Below, one piece after another: positions 45,015 through 56,280 of a DNA stretch of 64,000 bases (position 1 is its first letter; every line of letters begins with the position of its first letter). Origin of the DNA: Diaporthe sp. PMI_573 (Eukaryota; Ascomycota; Sordariomycetes; Diaporthales; Diaporthaceae); contig JAJTUP010000038.1 in the NCBI GenBank assembly GCA_021399435.1, forward strand, positions 62,001 to 126,000, in the 5' to 3' direction. The notes beneath the pieces are model-generated. The model was given only the letters and a program-made list of their open reading frames with translations. It had not been told where the DNA came from and ran no database searches. The position numbers and the translations under genes were made by a program.

Positions 45015-48000
45015 ATGCCTCCTTCCCAGCCCCTTCATCCTAGCGAGGACGACCGCATCTGGCGTCGACATGAGTCCTTAATACGTCAACTGTACCAGGA
45101 AGAGAAGAAAACACTGAAGGAAGTCAAGGCTATAATGGAGAATGATAAAGGCTTCCCCGTGACGCGGTAAGTATTCGATTGCAATCATCACTGCCCGATT
45201 GTCCACACACCATGAGAGCCGGCGGCCCCAGGACATATTCAACCGAAAATTCTGAAATTATTTCTGACTCCACCGATGCTCCAGGCTGTGCGTATGGGAA
45301 GTGAAATTGAGGCAGCTCGGAATGCGAAAGCATTTGAGGGCGAAGGATTGGTCCCTGGTGTACCAACATGTCCGCCCGCGTCTGCAGCATGAGGGCGGGA
45401 AGAAGCTCCGCAAGCCGACCGCAGTCCTGATCAACGGCACCAAGAAGCCATGGGAGGACGTTTGGAAAGAATTCAGAAGGAATCGAGCCCTTAGTCAAGG
45501 GCCTCACAGAGGTTCGTGCCACACAAGAAATGGCTCTAAAAGCAAGCTCCATCACCTTCTAATACAAGCTGTCATAGGCCTTCTCCCTCCACTTCCTCCG
45601 GGCATCGTGATACGAACACCATCGCCTGAACTCCTCGAAAGTACTCTTCGAATGCAACAATTAGATCCTTCCCAATCACTTATCCTGCGGCTGCTTCAAG
45701 CCACACTTGTCAGTTTCCAGCCGCTCTTCAGGGTGGATTCACAGCCTGAGCAGAGTGAGGCATTGAAGTATGCAGACTCAGTGTACAGGCTATGTCTCGA
45801 GGACATTCCTTTCACCATACTACTGGAAAAAATACCAGGTATTACATGATCTCCGTTCAATAAGGTGCGGGAAGCATATTGACATTGAATCAATAATAGA
45901 TGCCATACAAGGAGCCATGCCATCTCCCAACATAATTGGAAGACTTCGCGACAGCCCAAATAATCAAATCGCACCGGCCCTTAACCCTTCAGTCGACCTC
46001 AATGCTCCTGGACACCACACTTCGTGGAAAGCACAAATCGCTGGCATTATTTCCCACCTACTGCCAGGGTCAGAGTCGGCATACTTGCATGGCCAGGATT
46101 TGAGACTGAATTTCGATAGCCACCATTACTTGTGCATGGTCATTTACATGCTGTCCAATAATCACCTGCATCCGCACTCACACGGAAAGGGGGTGCCCGA
46201 ACTTAAAACAATTCTGGAAATAACATTCAAACTTGTGTCTAGGCGAGTCCTTTTGGCTCTGCTTCAGAGTCGCCTCCAAAGCATCAAAGCCGCATGGGAG
46301 AAGCTTCTTTTCGGGGCCGGACTGTTCTGGAACCAGGAAGCGTTCAGACTATTGATCAGCGTCGGAATGGACAACGACTGGCTTGAAGAAGCTGCCAGAG
46401 GACACGAATACCTGTACTTTGCGGTACAAAACGGCTGCGCGGATCTTGTCGATACTCTGGTGGCAAGAGGTTGCCGTGCAGATTCTTCATGCGGATACTA
46501 TCAAGGACTGTCAGCCATCGTGGCGGCACTCAACAACGGCGACCTTGATTGTGCGATACTCATGATTCAACACTGTGATGTCAATCGCGAGTTTCAATTT
46601 GCAAGCTCGTTAAATAAGTCAACTAACTTCATCGAATTCATCAAACATTTCGATGAGGACGACGCAGACTATGTCCATTGCCTGAGTCACTTTTTACAAC
46701 ATGGCGCAGATGTCGACCACGAAATTTATGCACAAAATTTCGGAAGAGAAGCCAGTCAATATTGGCGTACTTCGAGCCGCGCATGTAGTATTATGTCAAG
46801 CTGGCCGTTTTCGATCCTCGACTATGTTTTCTATTTCCATCGTCCGTTGTTCCCAGAACTGGCTGCTTTTAGCGAGGCGAAATCACTTTTCAGCAGGGCA
46901 AGGGCTCTTTGGTGTTTGGAACAAGGTGTGGACGTGCTGCGGGAGTACCTGCAGCAGGATCTTGTTTTCTCCAGACTTCGGAAAGGCCTCTTTTCAGAGA
47001 CACCGATTGCCATTGATATTGATGCCTTGCTGGAGAATAATCGCCTTGAGGTAGTATTGTTTGAACAATTCCTCTTGGGCATGTACACACCTGACAGGAA
47101 AGTCTGCTGCATGACGGTTCAAGGCTTCTTGGAAGTAGGGGTTGACCTCACATCGCTATCAACGAGGGAAGTGCTTGCAGCGGAAATGCTGTGTGCCACG
47201 GCGTGCCTCATAACATCAGGAGAGGGGCCAGATGAAGAGCAGGGACTGCAATTACTGCAAGGTCTTTTAGACCGGGGCTTCCAAGTCCAAGCAAGATCTT
47301 TGTCAGCTGCTGTTGAAAAAGACGGAGTCGCAAGGCTGGAGTGTCTTGCAGGGTATTGCTCTGATCTTAAGAAGCATGGCCCTCGTGCTCTTGCTCTAGC
47401 GGTGGCCTGCAACAATTCTGAGGCAACAAAATTGCTTTTGGATGGAGGCGTGGACCCCAATTCTATCGTTCATGACCGGTACGACAGAAGCGACGGGAGA
47501 ACGTACACCGACACCATTCTCGCAACAGCTGCTATGTGTTCAACCCTTGAGGTGATGAAGTATTTAGTACAGCGAGGAGCGAGCCCAAGAATCAGCAGGC
47601 AAAGAGGACACCCCTTTGGTGTTCTATTGGATATCCTCGAGCACGAAAAAGCTCCAAATGACCTGCTCATCAAGGTCAAGTACGTCGTCGAAGAGCATAT
47701 TACTGTTACCGAGCCATCCTGTCTATCGGCATATCTTCTGGAGGTTTGCCTTTATGTCAATGACGATTCAGGACTACAAGAACGGAGGAAAACATTCGAA
47801 TATCTCTTGAAGCAAGGGGCGAAACTAAGACCAGGTTCCCCACTCGCGCAGTGGGTAGCAGCTGGTGGTGGACACCAACTTGCTCGAGAGATGTTGGACT
47901 CGGGCGCTGATCCGAATGCATATTCTTCAGCATTCACCTGTTGGAACAACACGTGTTTTGAAGAGCGCCGAACCCCACTACAAGCTGCAGCTGGTGCAGG

Positions 48001-49009
48001 TGACTACATGCTGGTGTGTTTACTCTTGGAACATGGCGCGGATTTGAACCTACCAGCACTTGGTGAGGGTAGCAAGACAGCCCTGCAGGCGGTGTGCACC
48101 TGGGATCCGGCAAGGCCAGAGGAACGAATGCGGAAGGAGAAGATCGTGAAGCTCCTTCTTGACAAAGGTGCAGACGTTGACGCTACCAACTCCACTGGGC
48201 ACACAGCGTTAATCTATGCATCTCAAGTCGGAGACGTATCGACAGCCTTCATTCTATTGAAGCATGGAGCGAAGGTCGATGCGAAATCGACCGGAAACAT
48301 CTACAACTGGTCGCAGACTGCTTTAGATGCGGCCGCTGAACGTGGCAGGCTGGACATGGTCGAGTTCCTCCTCAATGCAAATGCATTGAGTTCAAGTGCT
48401 TGCTCTGACGGCAGATATTATTATGGAGCGATACAGCAGGCTAGGCTCATGGGGCACTTTGTAGTCGCTGAGCTGATTTGCAAACACGCGGCTGATCGGC
48501 GGAGGGGATGGACTGTCGCGCACGGGCAGACAACGGACACAGAAATGCCTGGGGATCAAGAGGATGAAACGCCCTATGAAATGCAGGGTATTGTCCGGAG
48601 CCGATACCGCGCGGACATTTACGACGAATCGCGGTATCAAACCGAGCAGTCCCACTCCGATCTTGCTTCCAGCATGGATGACAGCGAAGCTGGGTTCGAG
48701 GCCGAGGAGGGAAGTTGGACCGGGCCAGAGACGACGAGCATGAGCTGGTCTCGTGCGATCGAAGAGATTGAGGACGAACCATCGCTCCCAGAGGTGGGGC
48801 GCGAGGAGTACCTCGGAGAAAACAATGGCAGGACTGCAGATCAGTATTTGTGGCCCTGGCAGCCTTCATCAGGGCAAGGGGAGGAATTATATCAGCCGGG
48901 AGGGCAGAATTGGGATGGCGGCGAACATCAGAATGGTGAACCACTCGTCTCGGGGGACTGGATACAGATGTCTTCATGGAATTCTCTCTCGGACTTTGCA
49001 AGTTTGTAA
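45015..49009 (+). CDS. Clr5-domain ankyrin repeat protein
   Basis: Three exons (45015-45166, 45285-45838, 45900-49009) with introns of 118 nt (GTAAGT...CCAG) and 61 nt (GTATTA...AATAG) join in frame to 1271 residues. The N-terminus is a Clr5 domain, a fungal DNA-binding-like helix pair: RRHESLIRQLYQEEKKTLKE, then VKLRQLGMRKHLRAK across the first splice. A long middle part of unnamed helices follows, with an early ankyrin-like unit near 400. A run of ankyrin repeats lies at about 730-1070 (TKLLLDGGVDPNS, TPLQAAAGAGDYMLVCLLLE, VKLLLDKGADVDATNSTGHT). The tail is acidic, Gly/Gln-rich and disordered. Clr5-ankyrin proteins are common in Sordariomycetes beside HET genes. It is on the same strand as the HET-ANK-ZZ gene, 862 bp upstream. 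Confidence 0.9.
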
Positions 49010-49871
49010 TTCGACCCTTGACTAATGCGTTGGGCGTCCGGAACACGGCTTTGCGCCCAGGCAATGTGGCCATCTTGCGTGTCATGGTATTCACCTAATC
49101 CACGGCTTCCTGCCTAGGTAGTCACGCCACGCATCTGCACAGGAATGAGGCAATTTAACTGTAATGAAAAAAGTTCCTATAACTCCTGAAAACTTGCATT
49201 GCTTGATTTAGGTTGATTTGGATTGGTTGAGGGTTCAACTATATAATATGTGGGATAACAGGAAAAGAGAGTGGTTGTACATAAGGAAATAAGAGCGTGG
49301 GCTGAAGGGGGTATGGACGGTGTCCAAGGAAAGGAAGTACAGACAGAAATAATTAACCCATTTTAACTTGAGATGAATGTGCACTAATTTGTATTCTGAC
49401 ATATAGCCTACGCTTGGAAAAGCTGCTAACTACACAGTACATTCTGGTGGGCTATGCAGATTGGACGTTTGTGTTTCATATGAGGGATTGGCTCCACTAG
49501 AAAAGCGTCTAAAGGCACGGCACGTTGTAAGTGGAGAGGAAGGAAATATTTTGCTTACACTTTGTCTAATTGGTTGCTGGCTGGTTAACGCTAATGATTC
49601 CTTCAGAGTGGAGCCGCTACAACCCACCTCCACTCATAAATTCATGGGATGGCGGTGCTGGGGCTGATAACCAGGGATGTGATCCTTTGTGAAATAGGCA
49701 GAAACTCTACGAGCATATGTATAGAACCGAATCTTTTAATATAACATATCGGCCTGCTGATTGAGTCAGTATTAGGTTCACGGAACCTGACGCAGCGTGA
49801 GTAGCCCATGTCTTTGAAGTCTGTGATGCGTTGGCCTTGACCGCTGATATCGGCCGTAGGTGCTCCTCAAG
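49010..49871. other. Intergenic, 862 bp
   Basis: AT-rich sequence between two large plus-strand genes. Short open frames only. It should contain the terminator of the first and the promoter of the second gene. Confidence 0.4.
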
Positions 49872-52800
49872 ATGTCTCTCCTCCAGTACTCGGAATTCAG
49901 CTATGACCCCCTACCAACACCGACCTCGATCCGCCTCCTGCGTCTTCACAACACCCGCAATGGAGTCCTTCCCTCCCTGTGCGGCTACCCCATACTCCAC
50001 TGCTCGCTTCATGTCGTAGACCTCGCCAGTGAATCAGCACCCGCCTACGAGGCCCTATCGTACACTTGGGACAGCCCCGAAACCGAGTATCAGAAGCGCA
50101 AGGCCGACAACTGGAAAGACCCCTACGGTCCCCTGTGTAAATGGCCCGTTGCCGTCCGGAATGGCAACACCGGCGAACTTGCCGTCCTGCACGTGCGCAA
50201 GAACTTGTTTGATGCCCTGCTTCACTTGCAGGGGATGAACAACGTCGACCAGCGGGATGGCGAGTACGACAAAACGCGGCTGCATGTTGCCGCTGAGGAG
50301 GGCGACACGGAAACGGTGAGGTCAATGCTCGAGGAGGGCGCGAGCTGTGGTGCAAGGGACTGCTTCGGCGAGACACCACTCCATTGTGCGTGAACGCCCA
50401 TATTTCGCTCGCTGACTTTGCTCATCAGTGAGATAATACCCACTTGTCACTAACCATCTACGAATAGACGCTTCTGAAAACGGCCACTATGAGATCGTCA
50501 AGGTCCTCGTAGCCTCAGGAGCAGACATGAACGTCTACGACAACACAGGCCGGCTGCCCGTCCAATGCTGCATCCAGCGGAAGCGCGGGGACTGGGAGCA
50601 GGTCACACGGTTCCTGCGCGACGTGGCCTACCGCACCCAGGAGCTGCGCGACTTTAACGGAGGCGACTTGGAGATCGAGAGGAGGCATGCGCCCTTCAAC
50701 AAGACGGCCCTGATCGAGGCTTCTGAGGAAGGGAAGCTGGCGCGCGTGAGGAGGCTCATCCGCCGAGGCGCGAACCTCTCGGCCACGGACGACTTTGGCG
50801 AGACAGGACTGCATTATGCGGCTGAGAATGGGCACTATGAAGTCGTCAAGGAGCTCGTCCGGGCCGGATCTGGCATGGATATTGTGGATGACCACGGCAG
50901 GACGCCGATAGAGTGCTGTACTCAGCAAAAGAGGGGCCAGTGGGAGGAGGTTGCCAAGTTTCTGCGGGACCGGTCGTTCCGACAACAGGAGTTGAGCCTA
51001 TCGGTTGCAGCGGGTGAGGAGGAAGTTGACGAAGACTCGGACTCGGATTCAGGCTCAGAAAATGATGCGAAGAATGAAGGTAAGGGCGCAGTCAGTGGGT
51101 TCTTCTGGGTTGATGCGATATGCATCAACCAGAACGACCTGGAAGAGCGCAGCGCACAAGTGCAGGTCATGCCCCAAATCTACAGCAAGGCCAGCTGCGT
51201 TATCGTGTGGCTCGGGGATGATAGCCAAATGATCTTTCGGCTGCTGAGAAATGTGTGGGAGACACCGGATTTGAAGAATGTGATTCGGCGGGTGAACAAG
51301 AAAGCCAAGCGGCTTAAGGAGCTGAAGGAGCAGTGTAAGTTATACCAGTGCACCAGCATGGATGGGATTGTGATGATCCATCTCAAGTGACCTTTTCTAA
51401 CCACGGGTGTATGTTAGGGTCGGTCTCTCTGCTCGTATTCTTGGAAGACACAAATCTAGATTGGGACATGCCCGAGGACGGAATATTCACCATCAACGAC
51501 ATCCGCCTCATTCTCAGCACGTTTTTACGATCATGGTTCACACGGGTCTGGTGCATCCAAGAGCTTAGCTTGGCTACCAAGATCAGGATGTTTATGGGCA
51601 AGACAGAGCTTGAGTGGCATGAGGTCTTGAAGTTCCTGTGCCTCCTGGCCCATCTGGGCTTCTTCCGTCCATCGAGCGTGTGGAAGATGGACAAAGGCTG
51701 GACAACGCAGGACGGCAAGGGCGGTGACGGCAGCGAAGCATGGAGGCTTGCTGAGATTCGATTACGAACGGCGAGAAACAATGAGGAATGGGATATCGTG
51801 GACCCAATTCTTCACCGCAAGGGCTGCGAGGCGCCTTGTGTTCGGAAGGCAGATCGCTGTGAGTACAGTCAAACCCTTGCCAGCAGATGACTTGGCTCTT
51901 ACAAATCCCAACCTACTGATGGCTGACGAAATGAAGTGAGCCTCCCTCTGCTGATAGCAGCTACATGGTCCTTTGAGAGTAAAGATCCACGTGACAAAAT
52001 CTACGCCATCATGAGTCTTGCTGCACCCCTGGCCCCAGAGGATAAGATTACAGTTGACTATACCTCCCCGGTGGAAGACCTCTACACCCAAGTCGCTCAC
52101 ATTTTTATCCGCGGCTCTGGGCGGGACTCCATGTACAACCGCGGCGAAGGTCTCGCAGGAATTCTCGAGCCCCTTGAGGGCCTTTCATATGTCCAGGACC
52201 CGTATTACAGTGGCCAACAGGCTAAAATGCCTGAGCTGCCGTCGTGGGTGCCGGACTTCAGCAATCCACTCACAACGAATCGTATCTGGAGAAGGTCATT
52301 TCGGGCCGCGAAGACGATTGAGCCCGTGTTTGGACCGGGGGAGGGAAAGGGCAACCTCCATGTGCTTGGGGCCGAAATTGATGTCGTTGAAGCTGTGGAG
52401 CCGGGTTGGGCTGACATCGACCCCGACGACATGCCAGCAGATCTGGATATTGATGTTGAGTCTTGGTTTAAGCTTCTAGAGACTATGGAGCCCAGAAGTG
52501 GCGAGAGCCCTGTCCAGATACTTTTCAGGACCCTTACGGTGGATAGACTCTGGGAGGGCTGTGACAAGGAAACCAGGGAACAAAGTGCTGTTTCCTTCCG
52601 CGAGTTTATTGCTTGGGAGCTGGCTAACACCATCAAAAAGACACGAGAAGAAGAGGAGGAGGAAGCTGCTGGGGAATCAGAACAGGAGACTGATTCTACT
52701 GTTGATAGCGAAGTCAACGCATTGGCTGAAGAAGAAGAGTCTGAAAAGGCTTCAGACGGTGGCTCCAGCTCGGGAGATGAGTCCGGGGACTCTGGGACCT

Positions 52801-53747
52801 GTTGGACCTGTGACAATTGCGATGAGGAACTCGGGGCTGGGGATTGGCATTGCTCAACCTGTGAAGACTTCGACCTGTGCTGGGAGTGTTTCCGCGATGG
52901 CAAGCTTGAGCACGACCCCAAGCATGACTTCACGCTCTACCAGGTCTCCCCTAACGAAGAGCCCAGCTCAGAGCCTCGGGAACAGGTCGAGGTCCCAAGC
53001 CGCCTGGCCAAGGCATTGCGTCCCCAGGCTGCCTCTGGATCAGGTGCTTTTGGGTCGACGGAGTCGCTGTCCTTGAAACAGAAGGCTGTCATGAAGCGCA
53101 TCAGCCAACTGCGAATCGGAAGATGGTTTGGAGACCACGGGGAGGCACCGGACAGCGACTCAACGTACAGCGCAATCGGGCAGGACGAGGACGACCGTTC
53201 AAGTACCGGGACATCAGCGAGCAACAGAGAAAACGGAAATCTCACAGATCTCACAGATACCATCACTGGTGCGGGCCTCAAGCAGTCGCTATTGTGCATG
53301 CTTGGACACCAGAGGTCCCTCGAATATGCCGCCAAGAAGCAAGGAGGCTTGGGATACCTCCCCACAATCGACGAGATTCCGGCACAAAACAAATTGACAG
53401 GTGCTGGATGGGAGTGGTGCAAATACCACGGCGACCGATCAGCCTGCAACACGCTCGACGACGAGTCCAGCGTCCGCCTTCACGTAAGCAGGGTCTATCG
53501 AAAGCGGTGCCTCTTCCGGACCAGAGCTGGACGGTTGGGCCTCGGGCCCCAGTCGGTCAGGCCCGGAGATGGGGTATGGTTGGTGGCCGGGAGTAGGACT
53601 CCGTATCTGCTACGGAAGAAAGGGCAGGATGAGCAGGGGAGGGAGAGACTCGGGTTCTTGGGGGAGGCTTATGTGCATGGTGTAATGTACGGAGAGGCAG
53701 CGGCCGGGATGACGAAGGAGGTCATGAAGCAGATATGTCTAGAGTGA
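49872..53747 (+). CDS. HET protein split by ankyrin module, with ZZ finger
   Basis: Four exons (49872-50385, 50468-51334, 51418-51858, 51937-53747) with introns of 82, 83 and 78 nt, all GT-AG and phase-consistent, give 1210 residues. HET part 1 is at about 20-123 (IRLLRL, YEALSYTWD, VRKNLFDALLHLQ). Residues 133-347 are two copies of a roughly 100-residue ankyrin unit. An acidic linker (about 353-371) leads to HET part 2: FFWVDAICINQNDLEERSAQ, MPQIYSKASCVIVWLGDD, SWFTRVWCIQELSLATKI, DPRDKIYAIMSL, LPSWVPDF. A ZZ zinc finger follows (CDNCDEELGAGDWHC, CEDFDLCWEC; 52799-52935). The end is a standard HET C-terminus (RPGDGVWLVAG, FLGEAYVHGVMYGE). The Gly of the WG motif is Asp here. Probably a cytosolic recognition/cell-death protein; what it recognises is unknown. 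Confidence 0.93.
50268..50994 (+). repeat. Tandem duplication of ankyrin unit in HET gene
   Basis: Unit A (50268-50646, including an 82-nt intron) and unit B (50698-50994) encode near-matching blocks. Paired segments: KTRLHVAAEEGD / KTALIEASEEGK, DCFGETPLHYASENGHYEIV / DDFGETGLHYAAENGHYEVV, QRKRGDWEQVTRFLRD / QQKRGQWEEVAKFLRD and RTQEL / RQQEL. Unit A has an intron inside FGETPLHY; unit B runs through the same place without one. Confidence 0.9.
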
Positions 53748-54596
53748 GGAAGCAGGCACCACCTGTGAACACTCGGCCGTTGAAAGAGTGTTTAGTCTAG
53801 AGCAGAAATACTGTGCAAATGAACAAACTTCAAACAGAGACCTCTCGTACGATGTCCGCAGTCCAAGTCTTGCTTCATGGTCCACTCTTGGAACGTTTGG
53901 GAACAAAACTTACTACACTTCCTCTTCTATGACAGTGCCTAGACATTCTGCATGTGGATAGCATTCTCAGGTTACCTAAAACGTTACGTCAAGCACATGT
54001 CTTCCCAGTGGGCACACTGTAATTCATGATGACGCATCAGAAGCGAATTTGACGTTCTCGAACTGTGCAATAGAAAGAAGCCTCCAAGGTAGAATGTTAG
54101 CCAAATCTCCAGATACAGTCCGTCCGCGCCAAGGTCTTCCTTCCGTCCCGCGCCTCCTGACAATTAACCATTGGCTAGCGTCTTTGCCCCAAGTCTTGAC
54201 CATTTAGCCTAAACACAACTGTGCGCTAAAATTCTGGGGATCCGACCCCTTTTCCACCTAACTGGACCCAATCCAGCCGAGGCCGACTACAGAAGGGGAA
54301 TCTAGCGGAGGAAGAGCTCTGAGGGGTGGGACTACTGGGCACTATAGCTGTTACACGTCTCCAGGGTCGCATTCAGAGCAATCTCGGTTGAGCCTAATTA
54401 CCAACATCTTGGTTCTTAAGGCTGATGTCGTAGCGCAGGGAAGGGGGACGCGTGTGGCGATGGCACGGTGGTACGGAAGTTGATCGTGGTATAGGTTAAA
54501 TATAAATAACAACCACTCTTCTCTCAGCATATTGATTGCTATCCACACACATTGTGAGACTCACTTGTGCCTCAAAAGTCGCGATTTGTAGTCAAG
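53748..54596. promoter_or_regulatory. Upstream region of xylanase gene
   Basis: No gene here. Within 500 bp of the xylanase start are sites matching the XlnR/XYR1 core GGCTAA or its variants: TTAGCC (54097-54102), GGCTAG (54173-54178), TTAGCC (54204-54209) and GGCTGA (54420-54425). Sites matching the CreA consensus SYGGRG are CTGGGG (54234-54239) and GCGGAG (54305-54310). This agrees with xylan induction and glucose repression (inference). Confidence 0.5.
54501..54508 (+). promoter_or_regulatory. TATA box of xylanase gene
   Basis: TATAAATA sits 96 bases before the xylanase ATG at 54597, a usual distance for a fungal core promoter. Confidence 0.5.
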
Positions 54597-55840
54597 ATGC
54601 ATTCCAAGATCCTTCTCTCGGCTCTGGCTCTCGGCGCCTCCACATCTGCCGGCACGGTCCCGTAAGTCCATTCTCTCCACAGCCAATACAAATGCCTCTG
54701 GACTCACACCACTCAATAGCACGCGAAAGCACACCCGCCAGGCCGCCACAACCCTTGACGCCGCCTTCAAGGCCGCAGGCAAGGAGTATGTCGGAACGGC
54801 TCTCACAATCCGTGATGACCCTCAGGAGGAGGACATCATCACGACTGAGTTCGGCTCCATCACACCCGAGAATGCTATGAAGTGGGAGTCGACGGAGCCC
54901 AGCCAAGGGACCTTCACATTCGACGGCGCCGACGCCGTGGTGGCATTTGCCGAAGAGAACGGCCAGACGATCCGCTGCCACACACTGGTCTGGTACAGCC
55001 AGCTGCCGACGTGGGTGTCCGGTGGCGGGTTCGACAACGCCACGCTGCTTGAGGTGGTGAAGGCTCACATCGACACGGTTGTGGGGAGATATAAGGGTGT
55101 CTGTGACCAGTGGGACGTGGTGAATGAGGGTGAGCTGCTACCGAGATCCATTTGTTCCCCTTACCTCGCAGCGCCATGAGACTGACTCGCATCACACAGC
55201 CCTCAACGAAGACGGCACTTACCGCGACAACGTCTTCCTCCAGACAATCGGCGAGGCCTACATACCCATCGCCTTCCAGTACGCCCAGGCCGCCGACCCG
55301 GACGCCCGCCTCTTCTACAACGACTACAACCTCGAGTACGGCTCCGCCAAGGCCCAGGGCGCGGCTCGCATCGTCCAGCTCGTCCAGTCCTACGGCGCGC
55401 GCATCGACGGCGTCGGTCTGCAGGGCCATCTCACCTCTGAGCCAACCACTTCCTCCGGAGGAGGCGTGGCTCCCGGGCTGTCCACGCTCGAGCGCACGCT
55501 GGCGCTGTACACGGACCTGGGCGTGGATGTTGCTTACACCGAGCTCGACGTCAGGTTCAACACCACGTCCGGTGACCTAGCTGCGAAGTTGGAAACCCAG
55601 GCCGATGTGTATGTCAATGTCTTCCAGTCTTGTCTCAACAATGAGCGGTGTATCGGAATCACTATCTGGGGTGCTACGGACAAGTACTCTTGGATTCCGG
55701 GAGTCTTTTCGGGTGAGGGCGACGCGCTGCTGTGGGACGACAACTACCAGAAGAAGCCGGCTTACCAGGCTGTCTTGGATGCAATCAATGGAGCGAGTAA
55801 TTCGACATCGACGCAGACTGGAGCGGCGAAGTATAGGTAG
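54597..55840 (+). CDS. GH10 endo-1,4-beta-xylanase
   Basis: Secreted glycoside hydrolase family 10 enzyme that cuts the xylan backbone. Three exons (54597-54661, 54720-55129, 55200-55840) with introns of 58 and 70 nt encode 371 residues. A signal peptide (MHSKILLSALALGASTSAG) precedes the barrel. GH10 landmarks: ITPENAMKWE, IRCHTLVWYSQLPTW, the acid/base in WDVVNEA (Glu158, the last full codon before intron 2), LFYNDYNLE, and the nucleophile in YTELDVRF (Glu273). The late ITIWGATDKYSWIPG loop is also typical. No carbohydrate-binding module is present. The length is normal for a single-domain GH10. The linker-like SNSTSTQTG tail is short. Confidence 0.97.
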
Positions 55841-56280
55841 AGGAACATGAGAGACTGAACGGTGACGTACGAGTAATTGGGTATGGGGTAGATAAAGTAG
55901 AATTCCAAGCCATGAAGCTGAATTTCCCGTTGTCCTCGAAATTTAGTTTTCCCTGTCTGTAGAGAAGGCCTGGATCAGGCTCCTCATGTACAATTCGCAA
56001 CTGCTTCCGGTAAAACTAGCAACACAAGAGCCTTCAGCAAACTTTCTAGAAGAAAGGTCAGTACCTCAGCACGCCTGGTATAAAAATAGTGAGCAGGATG
56101 CTCACTTGGTATGTTGGATAGTAGCAAACGCCCAAAATTGCGATACGAAATGCAAATTAGATACACGTTAAAAAAGTCTGGAAGACGTGGGCTGCGACAA
56201 TACGATGGCGGCCAATAAGTGATTCCAATATGCCTTCTAAGAAACCGATAGACTAAGTGTTCCCAGCAGCATTCATTCCT
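55841..56280. other. Convergent 3' region
   Basis: About 440 bp between facing gene ends, AT-rich, with no supported gene. Confidence 0.4.
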
